A stretch of 64,000 nucleotides of DNA from DASQPR01 sp963836775 (GCA_963836775.1 CAWIKR010000002.1:2728001-2792000), one strand, 5' to 3'. Counted from the first letter of the stretch, positions 1 through 7,985 are shown. Notes: generated from the letters alone by a model not told the origin. Numbers and translations: made by a program.

Positions 1-1
1 G

Positions 2-556
2 AACTCGGTCACCTACGGAATCATCAGCGCGCTGCACCGTCCGCTGGAAGTCTCCGAGGGCGGTCAGACCCGCTACTACGCGGCGATCCAGACCGACGCC
101 GCGATCAACCACGGCAACTCCGGCGGTCCGCTTCTGGACGCGTCCGGCCGGGTGATCGGTGTGGACGCGGTCATCAAGTCGATGAGCGGCAGCGAGGACG
201 CCGGCAACATCGGCCTGGCCTTCGCCATCCCGATCGACCAGGCCAAGCGGGTCGCCGAGCAGATCATCAACAGTGGCAAGGTGCCGCACACCGTGATGGG
301 CGTGACGGTCGCCGACTCCGGTGCCGCCGCGGGCGGCGTCAAGCTGGCCACCGTTTCCGGTGGCGGGCCCGCCGAGGTGGCTGGGCTCAAGGCCGGCGAC
401 GTGGTGCTGGACGTCGGCGGCGGCATCATCGACGCGCCCGGCGACCTCACTGCTCTGGTTCGGGAGTACGCACCCGGAACGGTCATTCCGGTCACCTACA
501 CGAGGGCCGGATCCAGCCACACGGTGCAGGTGAAATTGGCGGCCGACGCGGGGTAG
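2..556 (+). CDS. HtrA/DegP-type serine protease, C-terminal part (5' end outside window)
   Basis: The reading frame is open from the first bases and ends at the TAG at 554-556. The visible part contains the GNSGGP motif with the catalytic serine (codon 119-121), then the end of the trypsin-like domain (NIGLAFAIP), then a single PDZ domain of about 90 residues (VMGVTV through VKLA). This is the usual order of actinobacterial HtrA/PepD proteins, which are membrane-anchored periplasmic proteases for protein quality control. The catalytic His and Asp and any membrane anchor lie upstream of the window. tatB follows after 10 bp, an arrangement common in actinomycetes (family knowledge), so the two may be co-transcribed. 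Confidence 0.9.
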   Translation, partial: NSVTYGIISALHRPLEVSEGGQTRYYAAIQTDAAINHGNSGGPLLDASGRVIGVDAVIKSMSGSEDAGNIGLAFAIPIDQAKRVAEQIINSGKVPHTVMGVTVADSGAAAGGVKLATVSGGGPAEVAGLKAGDVVLDVGGGIIDAPGDLTALVREYAPGTVIPVTYTRAGSSHTVQVKLAADAG

Positions 557-559
557 CCT
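554..559 (+). promoter_or_regulatory. Candidate -10 element of tatB (leaderless)
   Basis: TAGCCT, overlapping the stop codon of the protease gene, lies exactly 7 nt upstream of the GTG of tatB. No Shine-Dalgarno sequence is visible. The spacing matches the leaderless arrangement seen at other genes in this window. Confidence 0.35.
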
Positions 560-566
560 TGCCGCC

Positions 567-998
567 GTGGACTTCTTCGGGATCAACGGCTGGGAGATGA
601 TTGTTCTCCTGCTGCTCGCGATGTTCATCTTCGGTCCGGACCGGCTCCCCAAGGCGATCAGCGACGGCGTTCGGATGGCCCGCAACCTGATTCAAATGGC
701 CCGCAGTGCCACCGACGATCTGGGCCGCGAGCTCGGCACCGACATTGCGCTGGAAGACCTCAACCCCAAGGCCCTGCTCCGCAAGCACCTGCTCAGCGAG
801 GAAGACGAGCGGGCACTGCGCGCGCCGATCGAGGAGCTTTACCACGGCGTCCGCCGCGACATCACTGGCGCCAAGGCCGATCTGACCAAATCGGTACGCG
901 ATCTCAATCCTGGGACCAAGGCGGTCAGTGCGGGTGGACCGACCGAGCAGCCAAAGCCCGGCGTGGCTGCCGAGCTCTACGACTCCGACGCCACCTGA
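567..998 (+). CDS. tatB: Sec-independent protein translocase TatB
   Basis: This 143-residue protein starts with a GTG. It has the TatB/TatA architecture: a short N-terminus (MDFFGINGWE), one hydrophobic helix (MIVLLLLAMFIFGP), the hinge FGPDRLPKAI, then a long charged amphipathic helix and a polar tail ending in Pro/Gly-rich sequence. The length and the acidic residue before the helix fit TatB better than the shorter TatA. TatB is the receptor partner of TatC for twin-arginine precursors at the cytoplasmic membrane. Its position after an HtrA gene and before mrp is typical for actinobacteria. The next gene is 186 bp downstream, with a palindromic element between. Confidence 0.92.
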   Translation: MDFFGINGWEMIVLLLLAMFIFGPDRLPKAISDGVRMARNLIQMARSATDDLGRELGTDIALEDLNPKALLRKHLLSEEDERALRAPIEELYHGVRRDITGAKADLTKSVRDLNPGTKAVSAGGPTEQPKPGVAAELYDSDAT

Positions 999-1079
999 GC
1001 CTGGGTCCTCGTTCTCCCGCCTCCGCACGTCTTCGCAGGCCGCGTTCCGGCCACCGCCCCCGCTTCGTCGTTTTCCGTG

Positions 1080-1127
1080 GATCTTGCGAAGTTGGGCGGG
1101 TTCTGGCCACGCCAACATCGCAAGATC
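1080..1127. repeat. Dispersed palindromic element (GATCTTG type)
   Basis: Bases 1080-1095 pair with 1112-1127 (15 of 16 positions) around a 16-nt loop. The ends read GATCTTGCG and CGCAAGATC. It sits between tatB and mrp. It shares its GATCTT ends with the palindrome at 2502-2558 and with the repeat block near 48.5 kb, so it looks like one member of a dispersed family. There is no T-rich tract, so it need not be a terminator. Confidence 0.6.
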
Positions 1128-1171
1128 GAGTTGAGGATGGCCTGAGAGCTGGCTCACCCGTGACGCCGCCG

Positions 1172-1177
1172 TAGCAT
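1172..1177 (+). promoter_or_regulatory. Candidate -10 element of mrp (leaderless)
   Basis: TAGCAT lies 7 nt upstream of the ATG of mrp and there is no ribosome binding site. This supports both an independent promoter for mrp and the start at 1185. Confidence 0.4.
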
Positions 1178-1184
1178 TGCAGGC

Positions 1185-2327
1185 ATGTCAGCACCCGCAG
1201 TGTCACTCGAGACCGCGATTCGCGAGGCTCTCGCCACCGTCGAAGATCCGGAGATCCGGCGCCCGATCACCGACCTCAACATGGTCAAATCGGTCGCTGT
1301 CGACGATGGCGTCGTGCGCGTCGAGATCCTGCTGACGATCGCTGGCTGCCCGCTCAAGGACAAGTTGCACCAGGACATCACCGCGGCGGTGAGCGCCGTC
1401 GACGGCGTCCGCTCGGTGCACATCGACTTCGGCTCGATGACCCCGGAGCAGCGCAAGGATCTGCAGACCAGCCTCCGGGGCGGCGGCACCGCCGAGCCGG
1501 TGATCCCGTTCGCTCAGCCCGGCTCCCGCACTCGCGTCTACGCCGTCGCCAGTGGCAAGGGCGGTGTGGGCAAATCCAGCGTCACCGTGAATCTGGCCGC
1601 CGCCCTGGCCAAGCGCGGACTCGCGGTCGGCGTGATCGACGCCGACATCTATGGCCACTCGGTGCCCCGGATGCTCGGCGCTTCGGACCGGCCGACCCAG
1701 GTCGAAGACATGATCATGCCGCCCCAGGCACACGGCGTGAAGGTCATCTCGATCGGCATGTTCACCTCGGGCAACGCCGCGGTGGTGTGGCGCGGCCCGA
1801 TGCTGCACCGGGCGCTGCAGCAGTTCCTGGCCGATGTCTACTGGGGCGATCTGGACGTGCTGCTCCTGGACCTGCCGCCGGGCACCGGCGACGTCGCGAT
1901 CTCGCTGGCCCAGTTGTTGCCGAACGCCGAGATCCTGGTCGTGACCACCCCGCAGATGGCCGCCGCCGAGGTCGCCGAGCGGGCCGGCGCGATCGCCCTG
2001 CAGACCCATCAGCGCCTGATCGGTGTCGTGGAGAACATGTCCTGGCTGGAGCTGCCGAACGGTGACCGGATGGAGATCTTCGGCGCCGGCGGTGGAGCCA
2101 CGGTGGCCGAGTCGCTGACTCGGGTGATCGGTGCCCAGGTGCCGCTGCTCGGTCAGATCCCGCTGGACACCCGCGTACGCGAGGCCGGCGATGACGGCAC
2201 CCCGATCGTGCTGGCCGACCCGGATGCCCCGGCCGCCGCGGCAATGTCCGCGATCGCCGATCGCCTGGCCGTCCGCCGGGAGTCCCTGGTCGGCAAGCCG
2301 CTCGGACTCCGACCGTCCGCCGGCTGA
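1185..2327 (+). CDS. mrp: Mrp/ApbC-type iron-sulfur cluster carrier ATPase
   Basis: The protein has 380 residues. Residues 1 to about 85 form a MIP18/DUF59 domain (TVEDPEIRRPITDLNMV, and AGCPLKD with its Cys). From about residue 115 comes a P-loop NTPase of the Mrp/NBP35 group with SGKGGVGKSS at 123-132, the DADIYGHS switch, and LDLPPGTGDV. Mrp proteins bind Fe-S clusters and hand them to apoproteins in the cytosol. The CxxC that normally follows the ENMS motif is absent: the sequence there reads ENMSWLELPNGD. Cluster binding, if it happens, must use other residues. The DUF59 fusion and genomic position are usual in actinobacteria. A strong hairpin downstream ends the unit. Confidence 0.93.
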   Translation: MSAPAVSLETAIREALATVEDPEIRRPITDLNMVKSVAVDDGVVRVEILLTIAGCPLKDKLHQDITAAVSAVDGVRSVHIDFGSMTPEQRKDLQTSLRGGGTAEPVIPFAQPGSRTRVYAVASGKGGVGKSSVTVNLAAALAKRGLAVGVIDADIYGHSVPRMLGASDRPTQVEDMIMPPQAHGVKVISIGMFTSGNAAVVWRGPMLHRALQQFLADVYWGDLDVLLLDLPPGTGDVAISLAQLLPNAEILVVTTPQMAAAEVAERAGAIALQTHQRLIGVVENMSWLELPNGDRMEIFGAGGGATVAESLTRVIGAQVPLLGQIPLDTRVREAGDDGTPIVLADPDAPAAAAMSAIADRLAVRRESLVGKPLGLRPSAG

Positions 2328-2409
2328 GCCGACTCAAGGTGTCCGAGCCGACGCGCCGAAACGCGGGACTGGACGCCGTACCGGAACGTTTGCGACGATC
2401 GTTGGGTAA

Positions 2410-2445
2410 AGCCGCGCGCCTGCGAACCCCTTGAGGCGCGCGGCT
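2410..2445 (+). terminator. Hairpin terminator after mrp
   Basis: A perfect 12-bp stem (2410-2421 with 2434-2445, AGCCGCGCGCCT) encloses a 12-nt loop and is followed by CATTCATT. It lies 82 bp after the mrp stop. Mycobacterial-style terminators often lack a long U tract. Confidence 0.6.
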
Positions 2446-2501
2446 CATTCATTCCCGCGTCCGCCCGCGCGCCCAGCGCCGCCGCTCCCGAACCTCGACC
2501 C

Positions 2502-2558
2502 CTCTGGATCTTGAACGTTTGTCGCTCCGTAGCAGCAACCATCGTTCAAGATCCAGAG
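2502..2558. repeat. Dispersed palindromic element (GATCTTG type), between convergent genes
   Basis: Bases 2502-2517 (CTCTGGATCTTGAACG) pair perfectly with 2543-2558. The inner part carries a weaker second dyad around GTCGCT/AGCAGC. It lies between mrp and the convergent DUF1003 gene and could act as a bidirectional terminator. Its outer GATCTTG ends match the element at 1080-1127. Confidence 0.65.
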
Positions 2559-2578
2559 AAAGGCGGCCAGAAAAGAGC

Positions 2579-3244
2579 TCAGCGGGACTGGTGCCCGGGC
2601 TTTCCGGACGGTTCGGCCGGCGGCGCGAAATCGTCATCGAGTTTCTCGTCCGGATCGAGCGGCTGGTCGATGCCGCCGCCGTCCGAGGCCGCTTTGCGCT
2701 CGGCTCGCTTGGCCGCCTTCTGCTGATCCTTGTGCAGTTCCTTGCGCTCCACCTTGTGCCGGCGGTGCGCGGCATCGTCCAGCTCCTCGGCCAGCCGGGA
2801 CAGCTCGGAGCGCATGAAGTCCCGGGTGGTGATTTCGCCGACCGCGATTCGCAGCGCCGCGATCTCTCGGGAGAGGTACTCAGTGTCGGCCTTCTGCATC
2901 GATGCCCGCCGCCGGTCCTCTTCCATGGCCAACCGATCGCGGTCGGCCTGCCGGTTCTGTGCGAGCAGGATCAGCGGTCCGGCGTAGGAGGCCTGCACCG
3001 ACAGCAGCAGGGTCAGGAATGTGAACGTGTACGGGTCGAAACGCAGCCCACGCGGCGCCAGCGTGTTCCAGCCGATCCAGACCACGATGACCACGGTCAT
3101 GTAGACCAGGAACTTGGCCGTGCCCAGGAACCGAGCGATCACCTCCGACCAGCGACCAAAGGCCTCCGCGTCGAACCGTGGCAGGGTCAGCCGCCCCGGC
3201 TCGCGCGGCTGGTCGAGGCGCGTGTCCCGACGCGGTTCAGCCAT
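2579..3244 (-). CDS. DUF1003 family membrane protein
   Basis: The protein has 221 residues. The N-terminal 35 residues are polar. Two hydrophobic helices follow (FLVYMTVVIVVWIGW, and PYTFTFLTLLLSVQASYAGPLILL), ending in the DUF1003 signature AQNRQADRDR. A long charged, Lys/Ala-rich probable coiled coil makes up the rest. The start codon overlaps the 3' end of the upstream MgtE_N/CBS gene by 8 bp, so the two are translationally coupled. The biochemical role of DUF1003 is not known. Its constant pairing with an MgtE-like CBS protein in actinobacteria suggests a membrane partner in divalent cation handling (inference). Confidence 0.88.
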   Translation of the reverse strand: MAEPRRDTRLDQPREPGRLTLPRFDAEAFGRWSEVIARFLGTAKFLVYMTVVIVVWIGWNTLAPRGLRFDPYTFTFLTLLLSVQASYAGPLILLAQNRQADRDRLAMEEDRRRASMQKADTEYLSREIAALRIAVGEITTRDFMRSELSRLAEELDDAAHRRHKVERKELHKDQQKAAKRAERKAASDGGGIDQPLDPDEKLDDDFAPPAEPSGKPGHQSR

Positions 3245-4508
3245 GACGCGCGCCCTCGAAGATGGCTACGTCCTGATCCCGGTCCCGCCAGTCGCGCGGC
3301 AGCAGATGGTCGAGAACATCGTCAACGGTGACGGCGCCGACGAGGCGGCCGACCGCGTCCACCACCGGCATCGAGATCATGTTGTAGGTCGCCATCCGGC
3401 GGGTGATCTCGGCCAGCGGCGTCGCCGGGTCGAGCGGATCGATGTCGTTGTCCACAACGCCGCCGAGCAGGGAGGACGGGGGTTCGCGCAACAGCCGCTG
3501 GAAGTGCACCATGCCGAGGTAGCGGCCGGTGGGCGTGGCCATCGGCGCGCGCGCGACGAAGACACCCGCCGCGACCGCCGGAGCCAGATGGGGTTCCCGG
3601 ATCCGGGCGAGCGCCTCGGCGACTGTGGCGTCCGGGGTCAGGATGATCGGCTCCGACGTCATCACGGCGCCCGCGGTGCCGGGCTGGTAGTGCAGCAACT
3701 GCCGAACCGGTGAGGCTTCGTCCGGCTCCATCAGGTCCAGCAGCACGTCCTGGTCCCGCTTGGGCAACTCGGCGAGCAGGTCGGCGGCGTCGTCCGGGTC
3801 CATCTCTTCCAGGATGTCGGCGGCGCGTGTGGGATCCAGCGCAAAGAGGATCTCCACCTGGTCGTGCTCCGGCAGTTCTTCGAGCACGTCGGCGAGGCGT
3901 TCGTCGTCCAGCGCCGCGGCCACCTCGACCCGGCGGGCGTCGGAGAGGTCCTGCAGCACGTTGGCCAGGTCGGCTGGGCGCATGTTGTCCAGCACCGCCA
4001 GGATCGATGCGGTGCCCTGCAGGTCGGCCTCGCCGATCAGGCCGGTGACCTCGGACCACTCCAGCTGGTGCGAGTGACCGCGACGGCCGAGGCGGCTACT
4101 CCCTTCGCGTACGGCGACCCGGGTCAGCGACCACTCGCCGGACCGGTCGGACTCCATCGCGACGTCGACCACCGAGGCCGGCCGGCCCGACTCGTCGATG
4201 GTGACGCGGCGGTCCAGCAGCTCTTCCAGCACCAGGATCTCGCCCGGCCGTTTCTCGAACCGCCGCAGGTTGAGTGTGCCGGTGCCGAGCACGACAGCGT
4301 CCGACTCCATCGCGGTGATCCGGCCGACCGGCAGGAAGATCCGGCGGCGCATCGCGATTTCGGCGATCAGGCCCACGACGCGCGGCGGCGCTCCGGCGGT
4401 ACGCACCCGCGCCACCGCGTCCCGCACCCGCCCGACCTGGTCTCCGTTGGGATCGAAGACGTTTAGGCCGGCGAGGCGGGCGATGTAGACCCGAGTCGTC
4501 GCCGTCAT
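3237..4508 (-). CDS. MgtE_N and CBS domain protein without a channel domain
   Basis: The protein has 423 residues. The N-terminal 150 residues contain PRC-barrel-like repeats (LAGLNVFDPNGDQVGRV, then GRPASVVDVAME). Residues about 190-295 form an MgtE intracellular N domain with the repeated pattern PADLANVL, DDERLADVLEELP and DPDDAADLLAELP. Residues about 300-420 form a CBS pair (VMTSEPIILTPDATVAEAL and MISMPVVDAVGRLVGAVTVDDVLDHL). There is no transmembrane channel domain, unlike true MgtE, so this is a cytoplasmic Mg2+-sensing or adaptor module. It is co-transcribed with the DUF1003 gene. TAGGCT lies 6 nt upstream of the ATG, which suggests a leaderless start. Confidence 0.88.
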   Translation of the reverse strand: MTATTRVYIARLAGLNVFDPNGDQVGRVRDAVARVRTAGAPPRVVGLIAEIAMRRRIFLPVGRITAMESDAVVLGTGTLNLRRFEKRPGEILVLEELLDRRVTIDESGRPASVVDVAMESDRSGEWSLTRVAVREGSSRLGRRGHSHQLEWSEVTGLIGEADLQGTASILAVLDNMRPADLANVLQDLSDARRVEVAAALDDERLADVLEELPEHDQVEILFALDPTRAADILEEMDPDDAADLLAELPKRDQDVLLDLMEPDEASPVRQLLHYQPGTAGAVMTSEPIILTPDATVAEALARIREPHLAPAVAAGVFVARAPMATPTGRYLGMVHFQRLLREPPSSLLGGVVDNDIDPLDPATPLAEITRRMATYNMISMPVVDAVGRLVGAVTVDDVLDHLLPRDWRDRDQDVAIFEGARHG

Positions 4509-4514
4509 GATTCA

Positions 4515-4520
4515 AGCCTA
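4515..4520 (-). promoter_or_regulatory. Candidate -10 element of the MgtE_N/CBS gene (leaderless)
   Basis: On the minus strand TAGGCT precedes the ATG at 4508 by 6 nt, without a Shine-Dalgarno sequence. Confidence 0.35.
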
Positions 4521-4587
4521 AGTTGTCAGCGGGGCTGGTGTGGCATCGGTGGTCCGATCACCAGGCTGGACGGCACGAATCGCCCGG

Positions 4588-4593
4588 TATTGT
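4588..4593 (+). promoter_or_regulatory. Candidate -10 element of the phzF-like gene (leaderless)
   Basis: TATTGT lies 7 nt upstream of the ATG at 4601. This favours that start over an in-frame start at 4523. Confidence 0.35.
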
Positions 4594-4600
4594 GTCGCGA

Positions 4601-5464
4601 ATGCAGCCGCTGCCCTATGAGATCGTCGACGTGTTCACCGACCGGGCGTTCGCCGGAAACCCGCTGGCCGTGGTCTTCGACGGCGACCAGCTGCGGACCG
4701 ATCAGATGCAGAAGGTCGCGAACGAATTTCACCTGTCCGAGACGATCTTCGTGCTGCCACCGACCGATCCCGACGCAACCTACCGGGTGCGGATCTTCAC
4801 ACCGGAGGCGGAACTGCCGTTCGCCGGGCACCCCAGCGTCGGCGCCGCCGTCACCCAGTTGCGCCGCGGTCTGATCCAGGCCGGGCCGGTGATCCAGGAG
4901 TGTGGTGCCGGGTTGCTCCCGATCGAGGTCAGCAGCGACGGGTGGGCACGGCTGACCGGCGGGACCGCTACGGTCGGCCCGGAACTCGACCCCACTCCGT
5001 TGCTCGCGGCCGTCGATCTGTCCATCGAGGACTACGTCGGTCCGGCACCCCGGATGGCCGGCTGCGGTCTGGAGTTCGCCTACCTGTCAGTACGCCCGGA
5101 AGCCCTGGCCCGGGCGGTCGCCGACGCCGCGCTGGCCCGCAAGTTCGGGCTGGACGATGTGGTGGTCACCGCGTGGGATCCGGCCACCCGGACCTCGCGT
5201 ACCCGCACATTTGTCCCTGGAAAGGGTGTCCCCGAGGATCCGGCGACCGGATCCGCGGCCCTGGGATTCGGGGTCTGGCTGGTGGCGAGCGGGCTGCTGC
5301 CCGCGGACGGTGAGTCCCGTTACGTCATCACGCAGGGCGTGGAGATGGGTCGCCCATCGGTGCTGGAATGCCATGTCACCGCCGAAGGCGGCGCGGTCAC
5401 CAAGGCCACGGTCCGCGGCGCGGTGCAGGCCGTCGCACGGGGCAGCATCATCCCCCCGGCCTGA
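4601..5464 (+). CDS. PhzF family epimerase/isomerase-like protein
   Basis: The protein has 287 residues. It has the PhzF/DapF-like fold signatures: VDVFTDRAFAGNPLAVV at the N-terminus, LSETIFVLPP, RIFTPEAELPFAGHPSVGAA, and the C-terminal PEDPATGSAALGFG. The glutamate of the LSETIF segment is the residue used as acid/base in PhzF. The length matches the family (about 280). Family members catalyse proton shifts on small acids; most, including probably this one, are not in phenazine pathways because no phz genes are near. I chose the start at 4601 because the family N-terminus begins there and a -10-like hexamer sits 7 nt upstream. It converges on the gene at 5489. Confidence 0.88.
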   Translation: MQPLPYEIVDVFTDRAFAGNPLAVVFDGDQLRTDQMQKVANEFHLSETIFVLPPTDPDATYRVRIFTPEAELPFAGHPSVGAAVTQLRRGLIQAGPVIQECGAGLLPIEVSSDGWARLTGGTATVGPELDPTPLLAAVDLSIEDYVGPAPRMAGCGLEFAYLSVRPEALARAVADAALARKFGLDDVVVTAWDPATRTSRTRTFVPGKGVPEDPATGSAALGFGVWLVASGLLPADGESRYVITQGVEMGRPSVLECHVTAEGGAVTKATVRGAVQAVARGSIIPPA

Positions 5465-5488
5465 GTTGGCCGTTGTGGCGCCGACCAG

Positions 5489-5968
5489 CTACCGCTTCTT
5501 GACCTTGTGCAAACGGAACGGCTTCGCGGTCCGGCGCGCGGCCGGCGTCGGCTTCGGCGGCGTCGCCAGTGACCCGTCCGGGATCGCCACGAGGTCGTCG
5601 TCGGCGGGCGTGAGGCGATAGATCGCAGCGGTCGTCGTCCAGCGCTCCACCAGCGCCTCGTTGGTCCCGGACGCGTTCAGCCGCTTGCCGGCGAGCTGCG
5701 GCGCGATCTCGGCCCATACCTCGTCGTCCGGCATCACCCGGGCAACATTGGCGGTCCACGACACGATCCGGCCGCCGTGGTCGCCGCGGGCCGACACGGT
5801 CACGGTCGCGGCATCGGCGAGGCCCGGGGTCGGTTGCTCGCCGTCGCCGGTGACCAGCACGAGGGCGTCATCCACCCACAAACACCAGACCGGGTACGCC
5901 TCCCCGCCGCCCACTCCGATCCAGGCAATGGCGGCCTTGCGCATCGCTTCCGCGACGAGTGCGTGCAT
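5489..5968 (-). CDS. Hypothetical protein, PNPOx-like split barrel
   Basis: The protein has 159 residues. Beta-rich segments (YPVWCLWVDDALVLVTG, ATVTVSARGDHGGRIVSWTANVARV) followed by a helix (DDEVWAEIAPQLAGKRLNA) resemble the FMN-binding split barrel of pyridoxamine-phosphate-oxidase-like proteins. No flavin-binding motif can be named with certainty. The C-terminus is basic (RRTAKPFRLHKVKKR). It is transcribed divergently from nuoC with 31 bp between the starts, so the two promoters overlap. Function unknown. Confidence 0.6.
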   Translation of the reverse strand: MHALVAEAMRKAAIAWIGVGGGEAYPVWCLWVDDALVLVTGDGEQPTPGLADAATVTVSARGDHGGRIVSWTANVARVMPDDEVWAEIAPQLAGKRLNASGTNEALVERWTTTAAIYRLTPADDDLVAIPDGSLATPPKPTPAARRTAKPFRLHKVKKR

Positions 5969-5987
5969 TCCCCTATCTTGCCAGCGC

Positions 5988-5993
5988 TAATAT
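5988..5993 (+). promoter_or_regulatory. Candidate -10 element of nuoC (leaderless)
   Basis: TAATAT lies 6 nt upstream of the GTG start at 6000. No ribosome binding site is present. It falls in the 31-bp gap to the divergent gene. Confidence 0.45.
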
Positions 5994-5999
5994 CGGCCG

Positions 6000-6587
6000 G
6001 TGACGCTTACTCCGGCCGATCTCGGCGCCCGGTTCGCCGATGTGTTCGGCGCGGACCGGACCAATGCATCGGTGTCCGGGGGCGATGCCTGGTCCCGAGC
6101 GACCGTGGATGTGCCCGCGTCGCTGTGGGCCGATGCGCTCCGTGTCGCCCGCGACGAGCTGGACCTGGACTTCTTCGACTGGCTCTCCGCGGTCGACGAT
6201 CTGGACGACGGATTCGCGGTCGTCGCCCATCTCTGGTCCACGCGGGACAAGCACGGTTTGCTCGTACGCACCTCGGTGCCCCGAGACGGCGCCTCGGTCC
6301 CGTCGGTCGTCTCGGTCTATCCGGGCGCGGCGTGGCACGAGCGCGAGACGCACGAGATGTTCGACATCGACTTCCCGGGCCACGGCGAGCTGAAGCCGCT
6401 GCTGCTGCCGCCGAACTTCGAGGGGCATCCGTTGCGGAAGGATTTCGTGCTGGCGTCGCGGGTCGCGAAGGCGTGGCCGGGTGCCAAGGAACCGGGCGAG
6501 TCGCACGATCCGACCGCGGCTAAGCGGGCGCCGATGCGGCCGCCGGGCGTGCCGGCTCCGGGCGAGTGGGGCCCCACCCGGGACTGA
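6000..6587 (+). CDS. nuoC: NADH-quinone oxidoreductase subunit C
   Basis: The protein has 195 residues. It has the complex I 30-kDa signature: DFFDWLSAVDDLDDGFAVVAHLW, then the conserved ERETHEMFDIDFPGH and the LRKDFVL near the end of the core. NuoC sits in the peripheral arm next to NuoB and NuoD at the quinone site. In most genomes nuoC lies between nuoB and nuoD. Here it is the first gene of the cluster and is followed directly by nuoH, so A, B and D are not in this locus. The last 35 residues are a charged Pro-rich tail. Confidence 0.92.
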   Translation: MTLTPADLGARFADVFGADRTNASVSGGDAWSRATVDVPASLWADALRVARDELDLDFFDWLSAVDDLDDGFAVVAHLWSTRDKHGLLVRTSVPRDGASVPSVVSVYPGAAWHERETHEMFDIDFPGHGELKPLLLPPNFEGHPLRKDFVLASRVAKAWPGAKEPGESHDPTAAKRAPMRPPGVPAPGEWGPTRD

Positions 6588-6609
6588 CCGGCCAACCGGC
6601 CCGACGCCG

Positions 6610-6615
6610 TATGCT
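6610..6615 (+). promoter_or_regulatory. Candidate internal -10 element before nuoH (leaderless)
   Basis: TATGCT lies 6 nt upstream of the ATG at 6622, in the 34-bp gap after nuoC, and there is no clear Shine-Dalgarno sequence. Confidence 0.3.
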
Positions 6616-6621
6616 GCCACC

Positions 6622-7587
6622 ATGCCGGTGTGGCTTGAAGTGATCGTCCGGGTCGCCGGCGTTGTCGTCGCGTTCCTGACGTTGCCACTGATCGTCGGCC
6701 AGACCGAGCACAAAGTGATGGCGCACATGCAGGGCCGCCTCGGCCCGATGTACGCCGGCGCCTACCACGGGTGGGCGCAACTGATCGCCGACGGCGTGAA
6801 GTTCGTGCAGAAGGAAGATGTCACGCCCCGGGACGCGGATCGGCCGGTGTTCCGGCTGGCGCCGATCGTGGCTCTGGTGCCCTACCTCATCGTGCTGCTG
6901 GTCATCCCGCTGGGACCGCACGACTATCTGGTGGCGCAGCCGCTCGACATCGGACTGTTCCTGGCGCTCGCGGTGGTGGGCATCGGCGTCGTCGCCGTAC
7001 TCATGTCCGGCTGGGCGTCGGCGAACAAGTTCTCGCTGCTCGGTGGCTTGCGGGCGGCGGCTCAGCTGCTCGGCTATGAGCTGCCGTTCGTGCTGTCGGC
7101 GGCCAGTGTCGCGATGGCCGCGGGCACCCTGTCGCTGCCCGGCATCGTGCACGCGTGGAAGCCGTGGTGGCTGCTCTGGCAGTTGCCCGCGATGATCATC
7201 TTCTTCATCGCCGGGCTGGCCGAGATCCGGCGGCCGCCGTTCGACATGCCGATTGCCGACTCCGAGCTGGTGTTCGGCTACATGACCGAATACACCGGAC
7301 TGCGGTTCGCGTTCTTCCTGCTGGCCGAGTATGTCGGGATCGTCGTGATCGCGGCACTCACCACGGTGCTGTTCCTCGGTGGTTGGAAGGGCCCGTTCGA
7401 CGATCAGCTCGGCTGGCTCTGGACGCTGATCAAGGTGTTCATGGTGGCGTTCGTGATCATCTGGGTGCGCGTGTCGTATCCGCGATTGCGCGAGGACCAG
7501 TTGCAGCGGCTGTGCTGGCTGGTCCTGGTGCCGTTGTCGCTGGCCCAGCTGGTGCTGACCGCCGCCGTCAAGATCGCCATTACCTGA
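6622..7587 (+). CDS. nuoH: NADH-quinone oxidoreductase subunit H
   Basis: The protein has 321 residues and about eight transmembrane helices. It shows NuoH hallmarks: the amphipathic quinone-channel region EHKVMAHMQGRLGPMYAG, the loop DGVKFVQKEDVTP, the GGLRAAAQLLGYELP segment, and the cytoplasmic loop RRPPFDMPIADSELVFGYMTEYTG with conserved acidic residues. NuoH links the peripheral arm to the proton-pumping arm and lines the quinone channel. An in-frame start further upstream exists (6481), but homologous sequence begins at 6622. The next gene downstream is an ABC exporter rather than nuoI. Confidence 0.93.
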   Translation: MPVWLEVIVRVAGVVVAFLTLPLIVGQTEHKVMAHMQGRLGPMYAGAYHGWAQLIADGVKFVQKEDVTPRDADRPVFRLAPIVALVPYLIVLLVIPLGPHDYLVAQPLDIGLFLALAVVGIGVVAVLMSGWASANKFSLLGGLRAAAQLLGYELPFVLSAASVAMAAGTLSLPGIVHAWKPWWLLWQLPAMIIFFIAGLAEIRRPPFDMPIADSELVFGYMTEYTGLRFAFFLLAEYVGIVVIAALTTVLFLGGWKGPFDDQLGWLWTLIKVFMVAFVIIWVRVSYPRLREDQLQRLCWLVLVPLSLAQLVLTAAVKIAIT

Positions 7588-7929
7588 GTCGCCGGTCGCC
7601 GGTCGCCGGTCCTGAGTTGTCGGGAAACTGAGCGACAAATGGGGCGAATGCTCGCAGTTTCTCGACAGAACGCGGGTTTCGATTCAACTGGTTCGGTCCG
7701 GTCTAGTCGATCATCGCGGCGGCGCCGTTGGAGGTCCGCAAACGTGGCGTTGCCGCAGTGATCCGTGATCGAGTGCGTCAACAAGTGCAAAACCCAGTGC
7801 GTTGACGGTCGCTATGGCGACGCCGTGCTCAAGATCGTGCACTTGATCTGGGGAGAGGGCCGAGGGCGAATCGGCGGGAGTGGGCCGAGGGCGACGAGCG
7901 GGCGGGACCAGAAGATCAGGAGACACGAA

Positions 7930-7947
7930 GCTAAGCTGAGACTTAGC
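7930..7947. promoter_or_regulatory. Inverted repeat, candidate MarR operator
   Basis: GCTAAG, a 6-nt spacer and CTTAGC form an 18-bp dyad about 40 bp upstream of the candidate -10 element of the ABC exporter gene. MarR proteins bind dyads of this size, and a marR gene is second in the operon. Operator function is inferred. Confidence 0.35.
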
Positions 7948-7985
7948 GGAGAACGGCGGGCTAGTCGAGGACAGCAGCGGAATAA

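Noticed and set aside
4601..5464. Phenazine biosynthesis locus
   Set aside because: Only a PhzF-like enzyme is present; no other phz genes are near, and most PhzF-family proteins act elsewhere.
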